This document shows positions 25,901-36,192 of a stretch of 64,000 bases of DNA, piece after piece; within the stretch, counting starts at the first letter, position 1, and each line of letters begins with the position of its first letter. The stretch is from Aphidius gifuensis (lineage: Eukaryota; Arthropoda; Insecta; Hymenoptera; Braconidae): assembly GCF_014905175.1 (NCBI RefSeq), contig NC_057791.1, positions 21,180,537 through 21,244,536 of the forward strand. The letters run 5' to 3'. The position numbers and the translations under genes are program-made. Under the pieces are notes generated by a model. The model made no database searches, was not told where the DNA came from, and saw nothing but the letters and a program-made list of their open reading frames with translations.

Positions 25901-27607
25901 CAGTACAATTAAATAATGTACCAAAACTACTTAAATTTTCTACACTCATTGTTTGATAACTCGAGGTATTTGTATTATTCATAATATTAGTACTATCATT
26001 AAATAATACTTGTGAGGTATTTTGATATGTTTGTAAATCACTTAAATTTCCAGATGCTTGTCTCAACACACTTGTGCCAATTGTTAATGCCATAAAAATG
26101 TATGACATTGTTGTTAGCAATATTGCAAGAAGTGTACCTTTTGGTATTGCCGATTGTGGATCCTAAAAATAATAATTTTTAATAAATAAATTAATGATTT
26201 TTTAGATTTAAATGCTACCTTTAAATCACCAGATATATTTGCTCCAGCAAGAATTCCAGTAGCAGCTGGAAAAAATATTGCAAGTACTGAAAAAAAATCA
26301 TACTCAATATTTTCAAATTTTCGATAATCTGATGGAAAATTTTCAGCAAATAATTTAGCTAAAACAAAAAATATTAATGATCAATTAATTATATTTTTTA
26401 ATTATCTAATTAAATGATAATTACCATTGTATCCAATGAAACCTTTGGCTCTTTCATTGTCATTCTTTGGACCGATTATAGTACCAATAAAAAAGTCAGC
26501 CAGGGCAATTAACAGAATAATTAATAGACCAAGTTGTGCCTTGGCTTCCCACTCCATTCCAATCATCACAATAAGAAGAAGAATTATGATTGTTATACAG
26601 CCTAATAATTATTAAAATTAAAAATTAAAAACGTTTTTTATTAAAGATAAAATATGTTAATTTTCTTGTAAAATTTATTTAACCTATTATTCTTGTGTCC
26701 CAATCATGACAATCAATTATGCAATATCCATATGGTCTTAATAAATCTAATAGACTTTCACAAAATCCAACAACATACATTGAACAAGCAACTGCATTTG
26801 CTAGCGAAAATATTAAACCAATTGATCCACCAAATTCTGGACCAAGTGATCTTGATATCATGTAGTAAGTTCCACCACCTTTGATCAATCCATTTGTACT
26901 TATTGCTGACATTGACAATGATGTTATTGTTGTGACAGTACTTGTTGTTAAAATTAACAATATTGCTTGTCCTTAAAAATATATAATAAATTACAAAATG
27001 CTTTGCTTTATATTTTTATTTAAATTACCTATTCCAGTTTGTGCAACGACCCATGATAATCGAAGAAACAACATAACTCCCCATATATTTAATAAACATC
27101 TTATCAAAACTCCTTGGATCCATCCAAATTTTAAACCAGTTGAATTAATTTTTCTTGAATTAGTTGGCAATGTACTGATTCCTGTTCCCTTTAAAAAAAA
27201 TAAATTGTTTTTACATTTATTGAATGTGAAGGTTGTCTTTCTCTCTCTGTTTCTGTTACATGATAAATTTTATATAAAGCAGTAATTCTCAAGTTAACTT
27301 GTCATGCTTGAATAATTTTATTATATATTCCAAGGTTGAAAAATCAATAAATGATTAAATGTAAAATATATTTTTATACCTTATTGAATACTGTGGAGTC
27401 GTGTAATTCTTCTAGGGATGGTCTATGAGCAGCTTGAATACTCATAACATTTCTATAATTATCAAGACGTGGTAGGGCCTCATAAGTCATGTGTCTTTGT
27501 GATTTTTTAGCTTCTTCATCGTCTTTTAAAAAACTCGTCATACCATCCAGAGTATTAACACGATTAACATGAAATCTTGTTGTCATTTCAACTTCTTCGA
27601 AATCCAT
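22914..27607 (-). CDS. NKCC: NKCC-type Na-K-Cl cotransporter (SLC12 family)
   Basis: Fourteen exons, in gene order: 27607-27380, 27188-27029, 26971-26684, 26601-26425, 26358-26219, 26162-25640, 25220-25099, 25033-24686, 24554-24313, 24239-24103, 24022-23692, 23602-23451, 23378-23267 and 23049-22914. They sum to 1031 codons plus TGA, a usual length for this family. It is a plasma-membrane electroneutral Na+/K+/2Cl- symporter with 12 membrane helices and a long cytosolic C-terminus. The N-terminus has RFHV (residues 11-14), a SPAK/OSR1 docking motif (Fray kinase in flies). [13 protein letters not shown] follows, with Thr41 at the conserved regulatory phosphosite. The first helices read [20 protein letters not shown] and [18 protein letters not shown]. 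Exon 6 carries an N-glycosylated extracellular loop. The C-terminus ends in [12 protein letters not shown], typical of insect NKCC. The reading frame is fully open across all junctions. Assignment to the NKCC rather than the KCC branch is firm. Confidence 0.96.
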
Positions 27608-28603
27608 TTTTAAATATTTTTATAAATATAATTTGATAATTTATTTATCAGTTTATTTATTCATCATGACATCAGTCAATAAATTTTTGTTACTCTTTAT
27701 GACAATTAACGCTTTTTTACCTTGAAACAATTATTCAATAACAATCTATGTAGACAATTACTTAATTATTTCTTATTTTTAATATAGATCCAGAAAAATT
27801 ACCAAAGCTAGAATTTTTTTTTTCCTTCAATTAATTAATTTAGTTGGTGTAATTATATTTTTTTTTTAATTATCAATCCATTATCCATATTTTGAACATA
27901 AAGTATTTTAATTAAATTAATAAATTAAATACATACCTTAAAAATTTAATAATTAATATTAGGAAAATATTCTGGATTTACAATAAGAGATGAATATTTT
28001 TTTCTAAAAAATTTATCAAGTTTTTAAATGTTAATTGGATGAAGAGAATTTCATTCATTTCCAGTCACTTTAAATATATTTTACTGAAAAATATTTAATA
28101 ATATAAAATTGATGATTATTGAGTGAAGAAAAAAAATATATATTTTAATAAAAAATAATCAAAAAAAAAAAAAAACTATATGTAAATTAACGAGCACAAG
28201 TAATCTTGATTGGTGAATATCTGTATCTCAACTGAGAGCTAAATTTTAGTTGACATTGTATCAAGAAAATTCATCATCAATATAAAGTGACATGAATTTT
28301 TTAATTAGACTAGTAAATTTACTTTAACGTGCTGACTATTCAATTTATCATTTTACTTCAACCAACTTGAAAAAATAAATGAGACGATAAATAAAATAAA
28401 ACAGCAAAATTTAATTGAGATAATTTATTATTTTTCATATAAAATTTGGGGATTGTTAATTCAAAAAATCATAATAATTCAATGTATTGATTCCAAGCCA
28501 ATAATTACAATCAATTGAATTTTTTTTTTAATATTCTACGTTAAATCACAACAATAGTATTATTTAAAATTATAAAGAGAAAGAAAAAAAATGAGTCTTT
28601 AAA
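27608..28603. other. Intergenic region between NKCC start and UBL7 end
   Basis: It should hold the NKCC promoter and 5' UTR (minus strand) and the UBL7 3' UTR. It is AT-rich throughout, with a slightly GC-richer patch near 28190-28280. I see no ORF, TATA box or repeat that can be assigned with confidence. Confidence 0.6.
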
Positions 28604-29973
28604 TTAAATATTATCCCTGAAGCCACTAAATACAAGTTCAATAGCAGCTTGAACATCACCATTGGTGAATTGAAGAGCTTGGACATTAGCAACATCATCC
28701 ATAAGTCCAATTTCATGCATTTGAGTTAATTGTCTTTGAAAATCAGCAGCTTGTGGAAGTATTATTGGTGCACCACTTGATGTACGTGCACCACCAGCAG
28801 CAAAAGCTTGTTGAATTGCTTGTGAAAACATTTCTGGTGTTATTAAACCAGTACCAGATGATGGATTAATACCAGCTGAATTAGAATTTCCAGTATTTGA
28901 TGGAGCAGCAGTAGCAGCAGTACTTGACGTTGATGAGGATGATTGATTTGAGCCAGATGAACGTGTACCAGCACGTGAAAGAGCACGAGCAAGTTGTGAT
29001 GTTGTTATCATTGATGATGAATAAGTTGCACCATTTGTAACTGGTGAATCTGATGATTGTGATGAATCACCAGTCATATCTTCATCTTCAGATAAATTTT
29101 CAAGACCATATGGATATGTTGTTGGTGGTGCATTCATAGATGATGGTCCTGGACCAGGAGCTGTTGCTGCATTACGAGCATCAAGATGTACAACAGCAGC
29201 AATCATTTGAGCTGCTTCAAGTAAAACTGGATGATGTTCAGCAATTCTATTAAATGAATAATTTAAATTAAAATATCTTTATAATAATCATTATAAATAA
29301 TTTATAATTACTTACTTTCTGACTGTGTTTGGATCAGTAAAATGAGCCATTAAATCAGGATCTTGAAGCATTGCCATTGCAACAGCATCATCATATAAAC
29401 CTTGTGTTGATAAAATTATATTTTCAAGTGACTCTGGACGTTTACTCAATCGCTAAAATTAAAAATAAATATTTATATTTGTATGTTTTTAAATAAATAT
29501 TAAAATAGTTATTTTTTTTCTTACATGAAGTGCACTTCTTAAAGATGCATTATTACTGAATGATTTGAATGTTGCAGCTAATTGAAGAATTGTTGCTTCT
29601 GGAACTGGTGTTGATTGTGTTTTTGGTTTTTCTATTTTTTTTTTTAAAACATGAACAATTGATCCATTTTTTAAACCATATGATTCAAGTGTTGAATCGT
29701 CCTCAAGGATACATCCACAATAAACAAGATCTAGTTGATTTAATAGAAAATAGATAATAATTATTAATTAAAAATATTGAAACAAAGGAAAATTTAACAT
29801 TTTTATTTATTGTTATAATTATTTTTACCAATGAGGTCTTTTTGAAGGTTAGCCTTGTCCGATATCATTACTTTCATTGTGTCAACTTTTGTATTTAAAT
29901 TAACACAATTTAATTTTATCCTTGATGATGATTCTGGATCAACATAAACACCAATATTTAATTCACTTGCCAT
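28604..29973 (-). CDS. UBL7: Ubiquitin-like protein 7 (UBL and UBA domains)
   Basis: Four exons: 29973-29829, 29730-29525, 29452-29316 and 29246-28604, summing to 376 codons plus stop. Residues of about 10-100 form a ubiquitin-like domain. Its end reads LVYCGCILEDDSTLESYGLK and then NGSIVHVLKK, as in the UBL7/BMSC-UbP family. A helical STI1-like stretch follows (ILSTQGLYDDAVAMAMLQDP), then a Ser/Ala/Gly-rich linker (about 200-320). The C-terminal UBA domain holds MHEIGLMDDVANVQALQFTN and then GDVQAAIELVFSG. UBL-UBA proteins bind ubiquitin chains and the proteasome as shuttle or adaptor proteins; the exact role of UBL7 in insects is not shown by sequence. The ATG at 29973 gives the complete UBL fold. 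The gene points left, about 1 kb from NKCC, in the same orientation. Confidence 0.95.
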
Positions 29974-30340
29974 TTTTTATAATTTTTATATTAGCAATGA
30001 TCTTTTTTAAATAAATAATCGAGGCACGATGATTTTTGTTTTTGACTGTTTTTGACTTTTGTTGTTGACACCAAGGTGCACCAAGGAGACTTGAGTAGAG
30101 AGAGAGACCAATAATATTTTTTTGTCCCTCTACTGGAAAATGTTGGAATCTTTTTTGTTTCAGTCAATAAATTAGAAAATGATTTCTGAAAATTATATAT
30201 TTTCTCATTAATTAATTAATTAATTAATTATATTTGTATTAATAAGAAAATACTAAAATTACGCAGATAATTAAAATTGTATTTAATAAGAAATTGGATC
30301 CATAAAAAAATAATTTTATAATTTTTGTTTCTCTCTTTAC
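29974..30340. promoter_or_regulatory. UBL7 upstream region
   Basis: This 370-bp stretch lies immediately upstream of the UBL7 start codon on the minus strand. It has a GC-richer patch at about 30060-30140 with a short GAGAGAG tract, which in insects can bind GAGA factor. No TATA box is evident. The right end abuts a transposon-derived repeat at 30341. Confidence 0.4.
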
Positions 30341-30615
30341 TAGGGTTACCATATGCGAAATTTGATCAGGACCAATCAGGACATGTCCTGATTTGGGGAT
30401 TTGGGAATATATGGGGAACGAGTCCTGATAATGTCCTTCTAATATAAAATGTCCTGATTTGTCAAGATTTTTTTTTTTTCCATTTAATCTGCTATCGCTG
30501 GTGAAAATATTTCTCCGCGATTACTCCGATCGTTTCCTCAGTAACTCCGAATTTTCTCCGAGATCTTTGACGAGGAAAAATTTTTTCGGCCGTTTCTCCA
30601 AAAGACTCGGGTGAA
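30341..30615 (+). mobile_element. Non-autonomous repeat family A, copy 1
   Basis: It begins TAGGGTTACCATATG and continues through a patch with repeated gtcctgat words. It ends in a GC-richer core (ggtgaaaatatttctccgcg, then ggccgtttctcc and gactcgggtgaagaaat). The same modules occur in the same order at 31261-31590 and on the minus strand at 50921-51164. That makes it a dispersed repeat, probably a remnant of a DNA transposon. No transposase is visible. Confidence 0.75.
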
Positions 30616-30721
30616 GAAATCTTCGGAAAAATTTTTCCGAGTCACAAATATTTCTTTCTATTTTTCTCCACGTTTGACTTTTTCGGAAAAAAGTGCGGTA
30701 AAAGTTCAAAGTAATTATTCG

Positions 30722-30852
30722 ACCCCGAAAAAAAGTTTACTCTTCATTTCAATCTGCACAATTAATTTTATCTGAGTAATTATTAAGTGATCACTAAATA
30801 ATTACTCACATAAAATTAATTGAGGAGATGGAAATGAACTTTTTCCGGGGTT
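30722..30852. repeat. Near-perfect long inverted repeat (foldback)
   Basis: The left arm runs about 30722-30784 and the right arm about 30796-30852, with a loop of about 11 nt. The arms share ACCCCG, GTT, CATTTC and the stretch CAATTAATTTTAT ... TGAGTAATTATT. They differ by one 7-nt insertion (tactctt) in the left arm, one single-base indel and a few substitutions. It sits between copies 1 and 2 of repeat family A and may be a separate foldback element. Confidence 0.8.
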
Positions 30853-31260
30853 GAATTCGACTCGAGTTCATTAGTCGAAATCTATCATCTATTCATTTGT
30901 TAGTTTCAGAAAATTGAAATTCCCAGTGAAGAGAACACGTTGGGACCCGGGAAAAAATACGATATATCTTGATAGATGTGTTGCCGTAGATCTGCCCGTC
31001 AATCTCAGGCATGTTTAAAAAAAATCATCATACATTTAGAGAAAAAAAAGAATTATGTGAATTAGAAGAATCATTAAATGCACGCGCATAAAAGAAGAAA
31101 TAATTCTTCCAAAAAATCCAATGTTAAAACATAATATTGTTAACGTTCCTATATCAGTAGAACAACACAGCAGCAATAGTGAAAGTAGTGATAGCCTAAT
31201 CGCTTCTTACAAAGACTTGGATATATCATATAAAAATAAAAATATTGCAACCACGTTATA

Positions 31261-31590
31261 TAGAGTTACCATATGCTAAATTCTATCCAGACATGGGAAC
31301 GAATGTCCTGTTTAATAAAGTCCTATTTTTAAAAAATTAATCTGATGTCCCTCCCAGGTAGAAATGAAAGTCAATTTTTTGACTTCTCATATCAAATTAA
31401 TATGTAAAGTCAAAAAGTGACCTCAATTTGACTCGTATTTCTACTTGGGCTGGTGAAAATATTTCTCCGCGATTACTCTGATCGTTTCTTCGGTAACTCC
31501 GTATTTTCTCCGAGATTTCTGACAAGGGAAATTTTTTTCGGCCGTTCCTCCGAAAAACTCGGGTGAAGAAATTTTCGGAGAAACGTTAAA
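31261..31590 (+). mobile_element. Repeat family A, copy 2, carrying a nested insertion
   Basis: It starts TAGAGTTACCATATG and has the same core (ggtgaaaatatttctccgcg to actcgggtgaagaaat) as copy 1, in direct orientation about 920 bp away. Compared with copies 1 and 3 it is interrupted at 31353-31449 by a short element with terminal inverted repeats. The family was therefore old enough here to receive a later insertion. Confidence 0.75.
31353..31449. mobile_element. 97-bp MITE-like element nested in repeat copy 2
   Basis: The ends are inverted repeats: CCCAGGTAGAAAT at 31353-31365 and ATTTCTACTTGGG at 31437-31449, 12 of 13 positions pairing. Copies 1 and 3 of the host repeat lack it and read straight from (c)tgatatc-type sequence into ctggtga. 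A 2-bp CT duplication is possible at the borders. It is too small to encode a protein. Confidence 0.7.
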
Positions 31591-31793
31591 ACGATTAAAT
31601 TGCAATTAAAATTCAGGTATAAATAAATTGATTTTTAAATTAATTAAAACGGACTACATTAATTAATTAACTGAAATATATATTTTTTTTTTTGGACATG
31701 ACACGAAAATTTCGTTACATTGGTTTTTTAAATTTTAATAAACACATAGAAGCAAAATTTATTAATAAATGTATTTTTGAAATAATATGATAA

Positions 31794-31973
31794 TTAGTAT
31801 TCCAATGATTTAGGTCGTGTCTTGATATAAACATAAGCTGCAATTAATAAAAATACAGCAACAATTGTTGGCAAGACAATTGTAAATGCTCGTTCTTTAT
31901 TTTCCAAAAATTCCTTCCTTCTTTCTTTTTTTTGTTTATTTGTTTCTTTTGTTTTTCCTTTTAATTGACGCAT
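31794..31973 (-). CDS. SMCO4: SMCO4, single-pass membrane and coiled-coil protein
   Basis: This 59-aa protein reads MRQLKGKTKETNKQKKER, then a charged helix (RKEFLENKERAF), one membrane helix (about 31-50, TIVLPTIVAVFLLIAAYVYI) and a short tail KTRPKSLEY. Both length and the start MRQLKGK, the VLPT motif and the KTRP/ATRP tail match the vertebrate SMCO4 family. Its molecular function is unknown. A good acceptor (TTTAATTTTCAG) lies 8 bases before the ATG, so the 5' UTR is probably split. The gene is on the minus strand, head-to-head with the mitochondrial carrier. Confidence 0.92.
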   Translation of the reverse strand: MRQLKGKTKETNKQKKERRKEFLENKERAFTIVLPTIVAVFLLIAAYVYIKTRPKSLEY

Positions 31974-32946
31974 CTTGTTATCTGAAAATTAAACAACATT
32001 TTAATGTTTATATATTTAAATTATTTTGAAGGAAAAAAAAAACATTAAACCGGCTTGAATTAAAAAACACTAAACAGCTGTTATCTGTCAACTGATTTAT
32101 TTTATTTTTTTTTTTATCAATAATATTATTTAAATTTATTCATAAACATTATTAAAATGTAAATAATTAATTTCAATTTTAAATATTGTTTATTAAATAT
32201 TTAAATATTTTTTTTTTTTCAATGTTTATCAATAATTTTATCAGCCATATATATAAATTCAATTATTTCAATTATTTACCAGTTTTGTTGCTGTTAAATT
32301 CTCTTATCCAATTTCTATATTAATTGTATTTTATTTATCATTTAATTAAAAACAATTTGCAAAAGAAAATTAATAACAATCAATGACACTTGACAGTTGA
32401 CACGTACACTGTTGTTTTTATTGTTTTTTATATTTTCAATATTGAGGTTATATTTCCATCAATCATCAATTTTCATGTAGCTTTTATTGCTTTTATCAGC
32501 TTTTATGCAAACTGCCTTAAATCTTAATCATAATTTATATAAAAACACCAAAGTTGTCAAAAACCAAAAAAAAACATCAATATATATTTGACCCATGTAT
32601 TATTTATATTAAATTTTCATTTTTATTTATCTTTTTAATAATAATTAAATCATCATTGAAATAGTGACAATAAAACGACAATAAAAAATGCATTTATTGT
32701 TGATAAAATGATCATTGAATTCATTATATAACCTTCAAGTCGTTATGTCGTTTAATAAATTTTCTTCATCAATACATTGCTCCAAAATTAATGAAAAAAA
32801 AAAATTAAATTATTAATTAACAAAATAGGTGAGTCATAAATAAATATAAATAAATCAAATGAATAAAATAACTAAATTAAATTTTTTTTTTTTTTTATTA
32901 ATTCAGACTGTCAAGAAAAAAAAAACATAAAAAAAATTGTGCAATA
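31974..32946. promoter_or_regulatory. Shared upstream region of SMCO4 and SLC25A51-like gene
   Basis: The two genes diverge from this region of about 970 bp, so it probably holds a bidirectional promoter. On the minus strand a splice acceptor ends at 31982. On the plus strand a 5' UTR intron is likely, from the donor AAATAG|GTGAGT at 32829 to the acceptor ending 32906. The intervening DNA is AT-rich. I cannot place a TATA or Inr element with confidence. Confidence 0.5.
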
Positions 32947-33876
32947 ATGGATCCAGAAAAATTAAGAGAAAAAATATTTCCAACAATAAGTGTAACAAAT
33001 AAATCATCATTGAATAAATTTGACAGTAATGAAAATGTTGTATCAATTGGATCATTATTGAAATTAACATCAAATGATACACGTGAATTTATTTGTGGAT
33101 GGGGTGCAGCAGTGATAAACGTGACAGTAACATATCCAATAAATAAAATAATATTTCGTCAAATACTTGAAGGAGTACCAGCAAATGAAGCTGTTAAACA
33201 ATTATCAAGTGAAGGCATACGTTTGTTGTATCGTGGTATACTTCCACCATTATGTCAAAAAACATTATCACTAAGTATTATGTTTAGTGTTTATGAAGGA
33301 AGTCGTACAAGATTAATGATACTAATTAATCAGCCAATTTTATCAAAAATAATTGCTGCAAATGTTGCTGGTACTGCTGAGGCAATGTTAATGCCACTTG
33401 AAAGAATTCAAACACTTTTACAAGATTGGAGATATCATAATAAATTTAAAAATACATCACATGCTTTTAAATTTATTCTTCAAAATTATGGTTTTACTGA
33501 ATGTTATCGTGGATTATTTCCAATAATTCTTAGAAATGGTTTATCAAATTTAACATTTTTTACATTGAGGGATCAATCGAAACAATTGATTGGTAATGAT
33601 GAAAGTTTTTTATCAAATTTTGTTAGTGGTGCATTAATTGGTGGTTTTACAAGTACACTATTTTATCCAATGAATGTATTAAAAATACATATGCAATCTA
33701 AAATTGGTGGTAGATTTGATAATTTATTTTTTGCTATGAGAGATATTTGGATTTCTAGAAATAGAAGCTTCAATGGATTTTACCAGGGTGTTCATTTAAA
33801 TTACATGAGATCATTTATTAGTTGGGGTGTTATTAATGCATCTTATGATTTTTTGAAAAATATTATTTTATTGTAA
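32947..33876 (+). CDS. SLC25A51: Mitochondrial NAD+ carrier, SLC25A51-type
   Basis: Intronless coding region of 309 aa, the normal size for a mitochondrial carrier with three repeats and six helices in the inner membrane. It follows human SLC25A51/52 closely: FRQILEGV, LLYRGILPPLCQKT, AGTAEAM.MPLERIQTLLQD, YRGLFPIILRNGLSN and HLNYMRSFISWGVINASYDF. The signature motifs are atypical, as in that subfamily: PINKII (64-69), PLERIQ (150-155) and PMNVLK (241-246). The family imports NAD+ into the matrix. The N-terminal 45 residues are polar and not conserved. The ATG at 32947 is preceded by a likely 5' UTR intron. Confidence in the subfamily is high; substrate is inferred from homology. Confidence 0.95.
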   Translation: MDPEKLREKIFPTISVTNKSSLNKFDSNENVVSIGSLLKLTSNDTREFICGWGAAVINVTVTYPINKIIFRQILEGVPANEAVKQLSSEGIRLLYRGILPPLCQKTLSLSIMFSVYEGSRTRLMILINQPILSKIIAANVAGTAEAMLMPLERIQTLLQDWRYHNKFKNTSHAFKFILQNYGFTECYRGLFPIILRNGLSNLTFFTLRDQSKQLIGNDESFLSNFVSGALIGGFTSTLFYPMNVLKIHMQSKIGGRFDNLFFAMRDIWISRNRSFNGFYQGVHLNYMRSFISWGVINASYDFLKNIILL

Positions 33877-34613
33877 ATAATATAATTTGTGATATAAAAA
33901 AATTTTAATAGTAAAAAAAAATAAAATTAAATTTTAATAAATATTTTCTTTTTTTTTTTTTTATTTATATTTGTATTGAAATTTATTATATCAATTTCAT
34001 ATTTGATTTTTAATTATAAATTTTTATGAATGATTATTAATAAATTTATTTATGTGTACAAAATTTTATATTTTAATTATTTGTTTAATTTTTTTTTCGT
34101 AGTAGCTAAAATATTTTAAAATACTTTGTGAATATATTGAAAAAAAAAATTAATATCAAGTGTGACTGATAAGGTCAAAAAAAATAAGAAATACAAGATG
34201 AAAATTTATAATCAATTTATTCAATGATTAATTGCATAAAAATAATTTTATTGTTAAAATATTTTTAAAAACTTACAACGTTATTAAATAATCCAAAAAA
34301 TAATAAAAAAATACTATAAATTAAATTTTAAAACATTTTTTTAATTACTAAAAATTTCCAATCTTTTTTTTTATTATTATATAGTGAATAAAAATAATAA
34401 TAATAATAAATTAGTTATAGTCTACAATATCGACATTCTAATTCTAACATTTCTAACGATTCTATGATGTTCCCCCTCTTAAAACCCCCGAATTTATCAA
34501 CAAAAAAAAAAAAAATAATAACAGGTCACGTTTGGTGACGTTAGAGTTTAGACAGGCTTAATAATTAATATTTTTCATATAGAAAAGTCGTGTTCAAGAA
34601 GAAAAAAAATAAA
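33877..34613. other. Intergenic region between carrier and phosphatase genes
   Basis: The left part is the AT-rich 3' UTR side of the carrier. The right part has a GC-richer patch (34430-34560) that includes ttccccctcttaaaacccccg and ggtcacgtttggtgacgtta. This is the likely promoter of the phosphatase gene starting at 34614. The TGACGTTA word resembles a CRE half-site, but this is weak. Confidence 0.5.
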
Positions 34614-36192
34614 ATGAATTGTTTGGTGAAATTAAATCGAGAGACAATCAGAGCAAATGTGAGTATTTTTTTATAATAATTTTATAAAAGTAATAATTAT
34701 TTTTCTGATTATTTGTCTAATTTTTATTAAATAAATTACAAAAAACAGCCAAATAAATAAGCTAGAGCAAGCTAGAGTTTTTATTTTCAACAAATGATGG
34801 GTTTTTTTTTTTTTTTTTTTTTTGTGTTAAAAAATAAACAATTGTGTGATAAAATAAACAACTCATAAACACGTGTAGATAAGCATGAAGCCCAGAGTGA
34901 CACATCACACTAAAATCATGAATCATGATGACACATTTGATTTTATTTTGATAAAAATAAAAATTATATAAAAATTTTTGATTGATGTTTCAGGTTTTTT
35001 CAATGCTTCCAATTGTTTCTTCAAAGCCACTAAAATTAAATAAATTTACACAAAAAATTGATTCTACGAATAAAATTACATTTTATAATTCACAAAGATT
35101 TGCAAGTAATATTTTTGAGGTAAATTGTTTATTAATAATTAATATTTATACACCTATTGTTTATACACATTAAAAATATATTTTTTTTTTCATTTAGAAA
35201 AGTTTCATTATCCAAAAAGATGACGTACTTGGGCACTTGAATAATAAAAAATTACTAACTGACATTAAAAATATCAAGGAAATTAAATTGTCACGTTCGT
35301 TGTATAATTTTGCAAATAGACGAAATTACAATCCAAAAACTTTGCCTTCTTGTTTACTGCCACCTGTTAAACCTCAAGATATCGATAAAAAATGTTTGGT
35401 AATTGATTTGGATGAGACACTTGTATATAGTACAGATAGTCCACAAGAAGACAATGATTGCTTTGTTGTGTCTTTTGAACATGAAGGAAAACAACACAAA
35501 AAATATGTGTCAAAAAGACCTCATGTTGATGAGTTTTTACAGGCAATGGGTCAACTATATGAATGTGTACTTTTTACATCAGCTGTACCTGAGGTTTGTT
35601 GATAATTTTTATTATTAAATTAATATTTTTGTTTATGTATTTATTGATTTTTCAGTATGCTGAGTTGGTGGCTAAACATATTGATAAATGGGGAGTATTT
35701 CGAGCAGTGTTATCTCGAAAATCATGTGTGTACAATGGAGATTATATTAAAGATTTGAGTAAACTTGGTAGAACTCTTGAAAAAACTATCATCATTGATG
35801 ATATTAAAACTCGATATAAATTTCAACCTGACAATGCGGTAAATAAATTAATAATATACAACTTTTTTAAACATATATTTGTATTTTATTGAGCTTATTT
35901 ATAATTTTTTTTTATTTAACAGGTTCCTGTTCCTGGATGGTTTGGTGGTGCTTGTAAAAAAGAAGAGTTAAATGATACTACACTGAGTGATTTGATACCA
36001 TTTTTTGAAAAATTAAGTACTGAAAAAAATGTATACACTGTTCTTACAAACATGGATCATCCATATCATCAGTTGTTACCAGATAATGTCAAAGAAAAGT
36101 GGCTAAATGAGAGAAAAAGTATGGCTTGGTATAAAAGATTTGCCAAGTCTTTTTTCGGACTTCAGTTTATTTTAGCATTTTTCATCTACTAG
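34614..36192 (+). CDS. SCP/CTDSP-like HAD phosphatase
   Basis: Five exons: 34614-34658, 34994-35119, 35198-35593, 35656-35838 and 35923-36192. All junctions are phase 0 and the total is 339 aa plus TAG. The FCP1-like HAD domain starts near residue 120. DLDET (127-131) holds the nucleophile and general acid Asp residues. KRPHVDEFLQAMG, ECVLFTS, DKWGVFRAVLSRKSCVYNG, KDLSKLGR and IIDD follow in the order of the SCP (CTDSP1/2) family, which dephosphorylates the RNA polymerase II tail and other phosphoserines. The catalytic set looks complete, so activity is expected. It differs from canonical SCPs in the flap (YSTDSPQEDNDCF), in IIDDIKTRYKFQP and in a hydrophobic C-terminus (FFGLQFILAFFIY). The N-terminal 60 residues are basic and contain QRFASN, and could be a mitochondrial presequence; that is inference. 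Confidence 0.9.

Noticed and set aside
30521..30709. 62-codon minus-strand ORF
   Set aside because: It lies on the core of repeat family A; copies 2 and 3 break the frame.
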